Assembly: GCA_026417735.1 (NCBI GenBank)
Contig: JAOACR010000003.1
Span: forward strand, 215,915 to 279,914
Direction of reading: 5' to 3'
Length of the DNA: 64,000 nucleotides
DNA from: Kiritimatiellia bacterium
Lineage (GTDB): Bacteria > Verrucomicrobiota > Kiritimatiellia > PWTM01
Both the position numbers and the translations under genes were made by a program. This document shows, piece after piece, positions 1-8,026 of the stretch. Every line of letters starts with the position of its first letter. The first letter of the stretch is position 1. The notes below the pieces were generated by a model. The model ran no database searches. It was given only the letters and a program-made list of their open reading frames with translations, and had not been told where the DNA came from.

Positions 1-516
1 GAAAACCTCGAGCGCATCGCCGCCGGTTACCACCGGCTGGCCGATTTCCTCGCCGATCTCGCGCTGGACCCGCCCGCCGCTGCGGGCGATGAGGCCGGAT
101 CGCCGGTCAAAAACGACGACTGGCTCGTCCTCTCGACAATTCACTCCGCGAAAGGGGGCGAGTGGGACGTCGTCTTTCTGATTCACGCCGCGGATGGCTG
201 CCTTCCTTCCGACCTCGCTGCGGGCTCCGCCTGCGAACTGGAAGAGGAACGACGGCTCTTTTACGTGGCCGTCACCCGCGCGCGGGACGTGTTGTACATC
301 AGTTGGCCCCTCCAGTTCCGCGTTCGCAGCCCCTCCCGCGATGCGCGCACCGTGACGGCACCTCCGTCACGCTTTCTCACCGCCGCGGTTCGCGCCACCA
401 TGGATGAAACCCCCTACCCCCCGGCCTGCGAACCTCCGCCCGAATGCGCCCCCCTCCCCCTTGTACCCGGGCTCCAAGAACGCTTGCGCCAGCGCTGGAG
501 CCGACTGGCCACCTAA
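1..516 (+). CDS. UvrD/Rep-family ATP-dependent DNA helicase, C-terminal end (5' truncated by window)
   Basis: The reading frame is open from base 1 to a TAA at 514-516, giving the last 171 residues of a superfamily 1 helicase. Visible are motif V (LSTIHSAKGGEWDVVFL, about residues 44-60 of the fragment) and motif VI (EEERRLFYVAVTRARDVLYI). These bind nucleotide and couple ATP hydrolysis to unwinding in UvrD, PcrA and Rep. The tail after motif VI is short and proline-rich. The N-terminal Walker A and B motifs lie outside the window, so UvrD, PcrA and Rep cannot be told apart. The gene converges on yjbQ and their stop codons overlap. Confidence 0.9.
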   Translation, partial: ENLERIAAGYHRLADFLADLALDPPAAAGDEAGSPVKNDDWLVLSTIHSAKGGEWDVVFLIHAADGCLPSDLAAGSACELEEERRLFYVAVTRARDVLYISWPLQFRVRSPSRDARTVTAPPSRFLTAAVRATMDETPYPPACEPPPECAPLPLVPGLQERLRQRWSRLAT

Positions 517-902
517 CCGGCGGATACCCAGATCTGGCGGGTGCGCGGACCATCAAACTCGCACAAAAAGATTCCCTGCCATGTGCCCAGCCGAAGACGC
601 CCGCCTTCGACCAGGACCCGGACGGACGAGCCCATCAGCGATGCCTTCACGTGTGCGGCCGCGTTGCCCTCCTCGTGAGCCCAGTCGCTGCGCCACGGCA
701 CCAGCCGCTCGAGCGCGGTGAGCAGGTCCCTCACAACGTCCGGATCCGCGTTCTCGTTGATCGTGATCCCCGCCGTCGTGTGCGGCACGAAGACGGTCAC
801 CACGCCGTCCCTTACGCCGAGCTCGCGCACCGCCGCCTGTACCAAATCCGTCACCGGCACCAATTCCGACCGCCGCGACGTGACCACCGGATACGCGCGC
901 AT
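513..902 (-). CDS. yjbQ: YjbQ/UPF0047 family protein
   Basis: This 129-residue protein has the usual length of the YjbQ (UPF0047) family. Hallmarks are FVPHTTAGITINENADPDV around residues 39-57 and the C-terminal LGTWQGIFLCEFDGPR, which include the conserved His and Glu/Asp residues of the active-site pocket. E. coli YjbQ has weak thiamine-phosphate synthase activity; the physiological role is unsettled. It starts 13 nt after the peroxiredoxin stop and probably shares its transcript. GAGGG lies about 10 nt before the ATG. Its TAG overlaps the TAA of the convergent helicase gene. Confidence 0.88.
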   Translation of the reverse strand: MRAYPVVTSRRSELVPVTDLVQAAVRELGVRDGVVTVFVPHTTAGITINENADPDVVRDLLTALERLVPWRSDWAHEEGNAAAHVKASLMGSSVRVLVEGGRLRLGTWQGIFLCEFDGPRTRQIWVSAG

Positions 903-915
903 CGCTTTTTCGCCC

Positions 916-1431
916 TCAGGGCGCAGATGGTTTCGCCCCCAGCCGGTCGAGCGCGGCGACCAGATCGTCCCCGTGGGTCGCGACGGAGACGGACGTGATC
1001 ACCTCGGCGATCTTGCCCTCCGGCGAAATGATGAACGTGCGCCGCATCGCAAAGAGCCCCATCGGCGCCAACACCCCATACAACTGGGCAAGCGTTTTCT
1101 TCGAGTCCGAGATCAGTTCGTACGGAAGTTGATGAGCGGCCTTGAATTTCTTCTGCGTCTCAAGATCGTCGAGGCTCACGCCATACACGACCGCGTTTCT
1201 GGCCACCAGCTTCGCATACGCGTCCCGCGCCGAACACATCTCCTTCGTGCAGCCCGGCGTGAACGACTTCGGGTAAAACATCAGAATCACCCACTTTCCC
1301 CGCAGCTGCTCGAGCTTCACCGGCCCGCCCGTCGACTCCGCTTCAAACGGCGGCGCTTCCTCACCCGCCCTCTGCCCGCGTGCCATAGCGGCCGCCATCA
1401 CCGCGAGCACGGCGGCGACGATCCGTTTCAT
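916..1431 (-). CDS. exported peroxiredoxin (AhpC/TSA, BCP-like)
   Basis: This 171-residue thioredoxin-fold peroxidase begins with a signal peptide ending near MARGQ, so it probably acts in the periplasm. The peroxidatic Cys is in FTPGCTKEMCSARDAY; a second Cys five residues later matches the BCP/PrxQ arrangement. It should reduce peroxides with thioredoxin-like electron donors. The ATG at 1431 was chosen because AGGAGG stands 8 nt upstream; the open frame continues further upstream without a better start. It is the first gene of a two-gene unit with yjbQ and is divergent from the glycosyltransferase. Confidence 0.9.
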   Translation of the reverse strand: MKRIVAAVLAVMAAAMARGQRAGEEAPPFEAESTGGPVKLEQLRGKWVILMFYPKSFTPGCTKEMCSARDAYAKLVARNAVVYGVSLDDLETQKKFKAAHQLPYELISDSKKTLAQLYGVLAPMGLFAMRRTFIISPEGKIAEVITSVSVATHGDDLVAALDRLGAKPSAP

Positions 1432-1451
1432 CGCGACACCTCCTGACTGTG

Positions 1452-1479
1452 ACGCTACCCACTTTTTCGCGTCCCGCAA
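1452..1479 (-). promoter_or_regulatory. candidate sigma70 promoter of the peroxiredoxin gene
   Basis: On the minus strand TTGCGG (1479-1474), a 16-nt spacer and TAGCGT (1457-1452) precede the AGGAGG and ATG. The form matches other promoters in the window; the -10 box is weak. Confidence 0.35.
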
Positions 1480-1528
1480 GTCCGTACCACCGAACACACA
1501 TGGTGCCTCGAGCGTCGTGGGCCGGGAC

Positions 1529-1557
1529 TTGTGGGCCGCTCGGCCGGTCCCTAGGAT
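1529..1557 (+). promoter_or_regulatory. candidate promoter of the GT2 gene, leaderless arrangement
   Basis: TTGTGG (1529-1534), a 17-nt spacer and TAGGAT (1552-1557) are followed by 6 nt and then the ATG at 1564. The expected transcription start therefore coincides with the start codon, and no Shine-Dalgarno sequence is present. Confidence 0.4.
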
Positions 1558-1563
1558 GTCGGC

Positions 1564-2565
1564 ATGGACTGGCCGGGACCCCCTGCACCGGCACCCGATG
1601 TCTCGATCGTCGTGCCGGTGTTCAACGAACGGGAAAGTGTGGAGCCGCTCTGTCGCGCCCTGCATGAGGTGCTGCAGCGACACGGTCGCCCCTACGAGGT
1701 GATCCTCGTCGACGACGGCAGCACCGATGGCTCCTGGGAGGTGCTTCGCCGCATGATCGCGGAGCTTCCCCACCTTCGCGGCATTCGGCTGCGCCGCAAC
1801 TTCGGCCAGACCGCCGCGATGAGCGCCGGCATCGATGCCGCCCGCGGCGCGGTGATCGTCACGCTGGATGCCGACCTCCAGAACGAGCCGGCCGACATTC
1901 CCACTCTCCTGGCCGCGATGACCCCCGACGTGGACGTGGTCAGCGGCTGGCGTCGAGAACGCAAAGACCCCTTCTGGACGCGCCGTCTACCGTCCATGAT
2001 CGCGAATGGCCTGATCAGCCGCATCACCGGCGTCGCGCTGCACGATTACGGGTGCACGCTGAAGGCCTATCGCGCGGAGGTGCTCCGCGGCGTCCGGCTC
2101 TACGGCGAAATGCATCGCTTCATTCCGGCGCTGGTCAGCTGGGTCGGCGCGCGGGTGGTCGAAGTGCCGGTCCGTCATCACCCGCGGCGTTTTGGCCGCT
2201 CCAAGTACGGCCTTTCCCGTACGCTCCGCGTCGTGCTGGACCTGATCACGGTGAAGTACCTACTCCGCTACAGCCACCGGCCGATGCAGATGTTCGGCAA
2301 GATCGCGCTGCTGCTGGGCGTGCCCGGCCTGCTGCTCTTTGCGGGAATGGTGGCGGCCCATCTCTCCTACCGTCTGTTCGGCACCACGTTCGGAGCGGAG
2401 CTGATCAAGCGGCCATTCTGGCTGTTCACCGCAGGTGGACTGGTGCTGACGGGCGTCGAGTTCATCGCCATCGGGCTGCTGGCGGAGGTGTTGAACCGCA
2501 CCTACCACGAGTCGCAGGACCGCCCGATCTACACCATCCGCGAGACCATCGAGTCCCCCCCATGA
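1564..2565 (+). CDS. family 2 glycosyltransferase, DPM1/ArnC-like (polyprenyl-phosphate glycosyltransferase)
   Basis: This 333-residue protein has an N-terminal GT-A domain (VSIVVPVFNERESVEPL near residue 13; VDDGSTDGS; DXD-like DADLQNEP near residue 100) and two C-terminal membrane helices around residues 240-310. That is the layout of DPM1/GtrB/ArnC enzymes, which move a sugar from a nucleotide donor to undecaprenyl phosphate at the inner membrane. The sugar cannot be predicted. The ATG at 1564 directly precedes the conserved domain and has no Shine-Dalgarno site. Its TGA overlaps the next ATG (ATGA), so translation is probably coupled with the CPBP gene. Confidence 0.9.
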   Translation: MDWPGPPAPAPDVSIVVPVFNERESVEPLCRALHEVLQRHGRPYEVILVDDGSTDGSWEVLRRMIAELPHLRGIRLRRNFGQTAAMSAGIDAARGAVIVTLDADLQNEPADIPTLLAAMTPDVDVVSGWRRERKDPFWTRRLPSMIANGLISRITGVALHDYGCTLKAYRAEVLRGVRLYGEMHRFIPALVSWVGARVVEVPVRHHPRRFGRSKYGLSRTLRVVLDLITVKYLLRYSHRPMQMFGKIALLLGVPGLLLFAGMVAAHLSYRLFGTTFGAELIKRPFWLFTAGGLVLTGVEFIAIGLLAEVLNRTYHESQDRPIYTIRETIESPP

Positions 2566-3452
2566 TCGCCCACGCGGCCGCGTTGCGAGACGGAGCAGAA
2601 GAGATCGGGGCGCTTGGACGGCTGCTGGAACGGCCGCTCAGCGCGCTTGCGCTGCACGTGGTTTTCGTCGCCTCTCTCGTGGCGAGCGTTCTCGTTGTCG
2701 CGACGCTCGCGGTCCGCCGGCCCCGGGCGAAGGAGCTTCTGGCCCGTCCCTGGACCGACTGCGACCTGCTGCGTCTGGTCTCCATCGTGCTGGCGCTCGC
2801 CTCGCTGGCCGGAATCGCGACCTGCTGGGCCGAACACCGTTGGAGCAACCGCTGGACAACCGAGGAATGGCGCGCACTGAACCTGTCGATGCAGAGCGTC
2901 ACGTTCCACTGGCCGATCCTCGCGTTTGCGGCGGCGCGCATGCGACGGTTGGGCGTCCGCTCCAGTGACGCGTTCGGAATGTGTCGGCGTTCGCTGCCGC
3001 GCGATGTGCTATTGGCAGGCGTCCTCTATTTGGCCGCTCTGCCGATCGTCTCGGCGACCACCTGGGGTGCGAAAACGGTGATGCGCTGGCTCGGTGTGGA
3101 GCCTGCTCTGCAGCCGGTGCTCGAGGCGACAATCGACGACGGCAGCGGAACTCTGCGGGCCTATCTGGTGTTTCTAGCGGTCGTCATTGCTCCAGTGGCG
3201 GAGGAAATTCTTTTTCGCGGCATCGGCCTGCCCGTGCTCGCCCGACGGCTCGGTCCGGTCGCCGCGCTCGGCGCGACCTCGCTGATCTTCGCGGCCATTC
3301 ACTGCAACCTGGCCGCGGCCGCGCCACTCTTCGTGTTGAGCCTTGCCTTCGGTCTGGCTTACCTCTACACGGGTTCGCTCACCGTCCCGATCGCGATGCA
3401 CTCCGCGGTCAATGCGGTCTCGTTGGCGCTCGCGTCGTGGCTCGCCCGCTGA
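2562..3452 (+). CDS. CPBP-family intramembrane metalloprotease
   Basis: This 296-residue polytopic protein has the CPBP (Abi/CAAX protease) signature: EEILFRG in helix 5, then IFAAIHCNL with the second His, and SLTVPIAMHSAVNAV with a third conserved His/Asn motif. In the family these residues bind the catalytic metal in the membrane. Prokaryotic substrates are mostly unknown. The frame runs further upstream as a shadow of the glycosyltransferase; the start is placed at the ATG overlapping its TGA. Pairing with a polyprenyl-phosphate glycosyltransferase suggests a cell-envelope role. Confidence 0.87.
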   Translation: MIAHAAALRDGAEEIGALGRLLERPLSALALHVVFVASLVASVLVVATLAVRRPRAKELLARPWTDCDLLRLVSIVLALASLAGIATCWAEHRWSNRWTTEEWRALNLSMQSVTFHWPILAFAAARMRRLGVRSSDAFGMCRRSLPRDVLLAGVLYLAALPIVSATTWGAKTVMRWLGVEPALQPVLEATIDDGSGTLRAYLVFLAVVIAPVAEEILFRGIGLPVLARRLGPVAALGATSLIFAAIHCNLAAAAPLFVLSLAFGLAYLYTGSLTVPIAMHSAVNAVSLALASWLAR

Positions 3453-3464
3453 GCGGCGCGCCGC

Positions 3465-4415
3465 TCACCACGTAAAGCCGGCGCCGAAGCCAAGCGACAT
3501 CTCCTCGCCCCGCAGCTCCTCCTCGATCGTCCATTGCTCGCCGGCCGTCATTTCCTCCGTAGTCGCATACACTCGGTTCTTCGAATAGCCATCCGCGCTC
3601 AACGCCCACCATCGCAGCGAGGCCGTAAGATACCAACGCTTCGAAACTTCATAGCGAAGCAAGGCCTCCGCGCCCAACGCTATCCCCTCCGCATCCATCT
3701 CCGCGACCACTGCCCGCAATACGTGATCGTCCCGATCCCGTAGGCGGGCGAGCGGCGAAACATAGCCCCGAATCTCCAGGCCCACCTTCAGCTGACGAAG
3801 CCTCAGCGCAAGCTCCGCGTACGGCAGGTCGGCCTCCACGTCATATTCGATTGCGACGCCCGACCAGGTGTCGGGCGGCACGTCCGGCGTCGCCGGGTAC
3901 ACCTGCACCCCGTCTCGGGCCTCCCATGAATGCGAGTGCCGGGCCCAGCCCGCCCCCACCCCTAGCGCCCACTCCTGCTCACCCGGCCGAACCCGGCGCA
4001 ACGGCCACCAGCGCACGCCACCTTCGATCGTCCACCCCTCGTACCGCGCGTCGCTCTCCGAATAGACTGCGAGCATCTGTTGCCCGCTAGGATACTCCCA
4101 ATCCGAGTCCTTCACCGTCCCGGCGTCGTCTGTGAGCGTGTGGCCGGCCCGCACCCACCCCTCCCAATGGTCTCCCGCATGCACGCGCAGCCAGCCCTCT
4201 GCCACAAGCGCGCGAATCGGAAATTCGAGCCGGCTTATCGGAAACGGCAACAGCTCGCCGCCCCCCTCGAACCAAACCCGCCGGCCAATCTCATACCGCA
4301 TCGCTCCCTCTCGGTGGGCCGCGCCAACTCCCGCATCCACACCGATGGCTTCCGCCGCCACCGTCGCGGCCATCATCCCGGCCGCGAGCGATGCCTTCAG
4401 TTTCCTCTGTGTCAT
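3465..4415 (-). CDS. omptin-like outer-membrane aspartate protease
   Basis: A 316-residue protein with a signal peptide (about residues 1-28) and alternating beta-strand sequence ending in an aromatic C-terminus (GFGAGFTW), as in outer-membrane barrels. VKDSDWEYP (Asp103, Asp105) matches the DxDW active site of OmpT, and RDRDDHVLR (Asp229, His231) matches its Asp-His pair. The last strands (LTASLRWWALSADGYSKN) also resemble omptins. The four catalytic residues are thus all present, so an active surface protease cleaving at basic sites is plausible. The ATG was chosen for the signal peptide. It could instead be a related barrel of unknown function. Confidence 0.72.
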   Translation of the reverse strand: MTQRKLKASLAAGMMAATVAAEAIGVDAGVGAAHREGAMRYEIGRRVWFEGGGELLPFPISRLEFPIRALVAEGWLRVHAGDHWEGWVRAGHTLTDDAGTVKDSDWEYPSGQQMLAVYSESDARYEGWTIEGGVRWWPLRRVRPGEQEWALGVGAGWARHSHSWEARDGVQVYPATPDVPPDTWSGVAIEYDVEADLPYAELALRLRQLKVGLEIRGYVSPLARLRDRDDHVLRAVVAEMDAEGIALGAEALLRYEVSKRWYLTASLRWWALSADGYSKNRVYATTEEMTAGEQWTIEEELRGEEMSLGFGAGFTW

Positions 4416-4518
4416 GGCGCCACTTGCACCCCTTGTCCGATGAACCCCGACACCGTCCTGCCTCCGACCCGTGACGACCCACACCGCCGCTCGTCCCACC
4501 GTTACATCGCGGTCCGCC

Positions 4519-5781
4519 TCAGCCTCCCGTCGGCGCAGTCGTCAGCGCCGCGAGGGCCAGCAGCGACAGCAGCCCCACCCCCAGCCATCCGATCGCCCGC
4601 CGCACCGCCGGCGCGCCACCGGCCGCGACCATGCCGCATTTCACCAGCGTATTCGCGCCAGCCGCAGTGAGCACCGCCGGCGCCAGCCACGGATCCGCAG
4701 CCCGCCGTGCGCTTTCCGCCAAGGAGAGCGTGATCGCATCCACATCCGTCAATCCGGCCAGCGCGGCCGCCAGCAACAGCCCCGCACCCGGCAGCACCGC
4801 CCGCGCAAGCCGCACCACCGCCGCAATCCCAACAAACATCGCCGCAAACTTGATCGCCGAACCGAGACTGAACGGGCTGCGCAGCGGCACTTCCTGAGAG
4901 GGTCGAGCGGCGGCCCGCCGTCCTAGCACCGCACCTCCCAGCGCACACACCACGACCGCCCCTACCAAACCCGCCCACAGCGAACGAAACAACGCCGGGG
5001 CCGTCACCGCCAGAATCACCCCGATGCGCACGAACATCACCGCCCAAGACCACGCAATGCCAGCGGCCGCAGCCGGCGCCAGCGCCTCCCCATCCGCCCG
5101 ACTCTGCCGGGCCAGAGACAGCGTGACAGCAGTGGACGATACCAACCCCCCAAACACTCCCGTCGCCATCACCCCCCGCTGCGGCCCGAACCACCGAGCC
5201 GCCACATAGCCCACCATCGACAGCCCCGAAATCAACACCACCAGCCACCAGGCCCGATAGGGATTCAGCACCCCCCACGGATCCACCGCGCGGTTCGGCA
5301 GCAAGGGCAGCACGATGAACGTCGCGATCAGCAGTTTCAGCCCCGCGTACAGGTCGGCCCGGTCCAACCGGCCCACCAGCTCGTGCAAGGGCGTCCGATA
5401 CGCCATCACTGCGGAGTTCAGAATCGCCAGCGCGACCGCCAGCGACGCTTCACCCGCCACTGCTAGCCCGCCGAGCAGATACGCGCTCAGCGCGGCCGCC
5501 GACGTCGTCAAACCCGCGTGATCGCCGTGAGTGCGCGCCTGCGCACTCATCGCGGTCAGCACCAGCCCCGCCACCGCCAGGAGCCCCGCCGCAAACAGCC
5601 AGGGCCACTCCAGCGCACGAGCCAGCCACATCGCCACGCCGCCCGACTCGGCCACCAGTATGAACGTCCGGATCCCACCAATCCCGTATCCCTTCTCCGC
5701 GATCCGCTTCTCCCGCTCGACACCAAGCAGCGCTCCAATGAAGATCGCGATCGCCAGATCCCGGATCAGTTCAAAAGTCAT
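4519..5781 (-). CDS. MgtC/SapB N-terminal domain plus DUF4010 membrane protein
   Basis: This 420-residue, strongly hydrophobic protein has an MgtC-like N-terminus (DLAIAIFIGALLGVEREKR, then GIRTFILVAESGG) followed by a DUF4010 half with many helices (GVFGGLVSSTAVTLSLARQ; LAGLTDVDAITLSLAES). Proteins with this architecture are widespread inner-membrane proteins of unproven function, often suggested to be transporters. AGGAGGAGG lies about 8-11 nt before the chosen ATG at 5781. It is followed by a 103-bp gap before the omptin-like gene on the same strand. Confidence 0.85.
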   Translation of the reverse strand: MTFELIRDLAIAIFIGALLGVEREKRIAEKGYGIGGIRTFILVAESGGVAMWLARALEWPWLFAAGLLAVAGLVLTAMSAQARTHGDHAGLTTSAAALSAYLLGGLAVAGEASLAVALAILNSAVMAYRTPLHELVGRLDRADLYAGLKLLIATFIVLPLLPNRAVDPWGVLNPYRAWWLVVLISGLSMVGYVAARWFGPQRGVMATGVFGGLVSSTAVTLSLARQSRADGEALAPAAAAGIAWSWAVMFVRIGVILAVTAPALFRSLWAGLVGAVVVCALGGAVLGRRAAARPSQEVPLRSPFSLGSAIKFAAMFVGIAAVVRLARAVLPGAGLLLAAALAGLTDVDAITLSLAESARRAADPWLAPAVLTAAGANTLVKCGMVAAGGAPAVRRAIGWLGVGLLSLLALAALTTAPTGG

Positions 5782-5824
5782 CACCGCGCGCCCCTCCTCC
5801 TGGCCTCCGTTCAACCGCCCTCGC

Positions 5825-6442
5825 TCATTCTTGCAAACCCAGCTTGTTCAGCTTCGGGCGAATCACAAACCGGCAGTAGGGCGCATCCCGGTTTCGCCGG
5901 TAGTACTGCTGATGATACTCCTCTGCCGGATAGAACGGCCCCGCCGGCTCGATCGTCGTCACCACCGGCCGATCGAACCGCCCCGACGCCTGCAGCGCCG
6001 CCTTCGACGCCTCGGCGGCGGCCCGCTGCCGCTCGTCATGCACAAAAATCGCCGAACGGTACTGCGTACCAACATCGTTGCCCTGGCGATTCAATTGCGT
6101 GGGATCGTGTGCACGCCAGAAAACCTCCAGCAAATCTTCGTATCGCACTTTCGCCGGATCGTACGTGATCTGGACCGCCTCCGCATGACCCGTGCGGCCA
6201 CTGCAGACCTCCCGATAGGTCGGATTCGTCGTCGTCCCGCCAGTGTACCCCGACACGACCCGCAACACTCCCGGCGTCTGACGGAAAATTTCTTCGATGC
6301 ACCAGAAACAACCGCCAGCGAATGTCGCCACTTCCGCACGTGCCGTCGCCCCCGTGGACGATGCTGCGCTCATCGGACGCTCCTCCGCCGCCTGCGCCAC
6401 GGCGACCCACAGCCCCAACCCAACCGCCTTGGCTGCGTTCAT
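5825..6442 (-). CDS. msrA: peptide-methionine (S)-S-oxide reductase MsrA, exported
   Basis: A 205-residue MsrA: the catalytic [10 protein letters not shown] is near residue 44, with [27 protein letters not shown] and EEYHQQYY following, and a probable resolving Cys in APYCRFVI. It reduces methionine S-sulfoxide in damaged proteins. The first 19 residues (to VAQAAEE) look like a signal peptide, so it probably acts in the periplasm. There is no MsrB fusion. No Shine-Dalgarno is visible; a -10-like box stands 6 nt before the ATG. Confidence 0.92.
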   Translation of the reverse strand: MNAAKAVGLGLWVAVAQAAEERPMSAASSTGATARAEVATFAGGCFWCIEEIFRQTPGVLRVVSGYTGGTTTNPTYREVCSGRTGHAEAVQITYDPAKVRYEDLLEVFWRAHDPTQLNRQGNDVGTQYRSAIFVHDERQRAAAEASKAALQASGRFDRPVVTTIEPAGPFYPAEEYHQQYYRRNRDAPYCRFVIRPKLNKLGLQE

Positions 6443-6448
6443 GTATCC

Positions 6449-6476
6449 ACCCTACGATCCCCCCGTCGGGTTGCAA
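6449..6476 (-). promoter_or_regulatory. candidate msrA promoter, leaderless arrangement
   Basis: On the minus strand TTGCAA (6476-6471), a 16-nt spacer and TAGGGT (6454-6449) end 6 nt before the ATG at 6442. The -10 box matches the consensus at only three positions. Confidence 0.28.
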
Positions 6477-6489
6477 GCTGTCGTCGCGC

Positions 6490-6518
6490 TTGCTTGCGAT
6501 CGCCCCCCCACCTATCAT
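6490..6518 (+). promoter_or_regulatory. candidate sigma70 promoter of the sulfatase gene
   Basis: TTGCTT (6490-6495), a 17-nt spacer and TATCAT (6513-6518) give a start near 6525. GGAGGT (6535-6540) then lies 7 nt before the ATG at 6548. It is among the best promoter matches in the window. Confidence 0.5.
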
Positions 6519-6547
6519 GCCCCCGGCTCGAAATGGAGGTGTGCCGA

Positions 6548-7867
6548 ATGCGCTCCCGATTTTCGTGTGTGCAATGGCTCGGTTGGGCTCTGGGCGCGGT
6601 GTGCTCGATCGCCGCCGAGCCGCGCCCGAACGTGGTACTGATCATCTCGGATGATCACGGCTGGCCCGATTACGGCTTCATGGGTCATCCGCACGTCTCC
6701 ACCCCGAACCTCGATCGTCTCGCCGCCGGCGGGCTGACCTTCACGCGCGGTTACGTGACCACCGCGCTGTGTGCGCCATCGCTCACCAGCCTGCTCACCG
6801 GCCTCTACCCCCACCAGCACGGTATCACCGGTAACGACCTCCGTGCGCCTCCGGATCGCCCCGAGGCCGGTGGCATGCGCGGCGACCGTCGTCCCCTCAT
6901 CGACCGACTGCTCGCAAACACCTTTCTTCTGCCCCGGGCTCTCTCCGCTGCCGGCTACCGCACCATGCAGACCGGCAAACTGTGGAATGTCGGTTACGCG
7001 GAAATCGGCTTTACCGATGGCATGACCCGCCCCGGCGGACGGCACGGCGGCGAAGGGCTCTCCATCGGCCGTGAGGGACTCGAGCCGATCGCCCGTTTCG
7101 TGCAGTCCGCGATCTCAGAACAGCGCCCCTTCTTCGTGTGGTATGCGCCGTTCCTCCCCCACACGCCACACAATCCCCCCCCGCGACTGCTGCAACGCTA
7201 CACCGGACGCGGTCTTCCACCGGCCGCGCAAAAATACTATGCGATGGTCGAATGGCTGGACGAAACGTGCGGCGCGCTGGACGAGATCCTGAAGACCAAC
7301 GGCGTCTTCGAGTCCACGCTGGTGATCTATCTCGCCGACAACGGTTGGGACGCAGAGCTCGGCGACAACAGCCGCGTCGCGAAGCGCTCGCCCTACGACC
7401 TCGGCGTCCGTACTCCGGTGATGGTCCGCTGGCCGGCACGCGTCCGTCCGCGTCGGGACGACGACTCACTCGTCTCCATTGTTGATGTGCTGCCCACCAT
7501 CGCACACGCCTGTGGTATCCCGACGCCCGCCGGCCTGCCGGGCATCAATCTGCTCGACGCCGAAGCGCTCGCCCGTCGACGCGCCATCTTCCTCGAAAAC
7601 TACACGGTTGACATCATCGACATCGCGCGCCCCGAGCGCAGTCTTCTGAGCCGCGGGGTGATCGCCGGTGAATGGAAGCTGCTGGTGGCCCAGCCCGCCG
7701 CGACGATGCCGACGGGCGAAAACAGCAATCCGCCGCGGGAGCCAATCGAGCTGTACCGCATTCGAACCGATCCACGGGAAACTCAAAACCTCGCAGCTCA
7801 AGAACCGGATCGGGTCCGGGAACTGCGGGCCCTTCTGGACGCTTGGTGGGCGCCGCCCACCCCCTGA
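6548..7867 (+). CDS. exported sulfatase-family hydrolase with atypical C-A-P-S-L active-site motif
   Basis: A 439-residue alkaline-phosphatase-superfamily protein with a signal peptide (to about residue 23). Metal ligands appear in NVVLIISDDHG (Asp35, Asp36) and LADNGWD. The formylglycine site reads CAPSLTSLLTG, with Cys75 in place but Leu79 where type I sulfatases carry Arg (C-x-P-S-R). It may be a sulfatase of a divergent subfamily, or may not receive normal formylglycine conversion. Sulfatases in this bacterial group remove sulfate from algal or animal polysaccharides. GGAGGT fixes the start. No sulfatase-maturating enzyme gene is in the window. Confidence 0.85.
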   Translation: MRSRFSCVQWLGWALGAVCSIAAEPRPNVVLIISDDHGWPDYGFMGHPHVSTPNLDRLAAGGLTFTRGYVTTALCAPSLTSLLTGLYPHQHGITGNDLRAPPDRPEAGGMRGDRRPLIDRLLANTFLLPRALSAAGYRTMQTGKLWNVGYAEIGFTDGMTRPGGRHGGEGLSIGREGLEPIARFVQSAISEQRPFFVWYAPFLPHTPHNPPPRLLQRYTGRGLPPAAQKYYAMVEWLDETCGALDEILKTNGVFESTLVIYLADNGWDAELGDNSRVAKRSPYDLGVRTPVMVRWPARVRPRRDDDSLVSIVDVLPTIAHACGIPTPAGLPGINLLDAEALARRRAIFLENYTVDIIDIARPERSLLSRGVIAGEWKLLVAQPAATMPTGENSNPPREPIELYRIRTDPRETQNLAAQEPDRVRELRALLDAWWAPPTP

Positions 7868-7870
7868 CCA

Positions 7871-7891
7871 ACGGGGCCCTTTCCCGTTTTT
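7871..7891 (+). terminator. Rho-independent terminator after the sulfatase gene
   Basis: ACGGGG (7871-7876), a 5-nt loop and TCCCGT (7882-7887) form a short stem followed by a run of T to 7891. It begins 3 nt after the sulfatase stop codon. Confidence 0.55.
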
Positions 7892-8026
7892 CGCCGCGCT
7901 GCACCATCACTCGATCCGCACAGGGCGCAAGCGTTTTATCTCCGATTGCCGGCCAGCCACTGTTCCGAACCGCGCGCGACCTTCGGCCTCTTCCTGTTTG
8001 GGAATGGGAGAAACCTCGACACCACG

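Noticed and set aside
5531..6547. Upstream extension of the sulfatase frame
   Set aside because: The extension runs antisense through msrA; the signal peptide, GGAGGT and promoter place the start at 6548.
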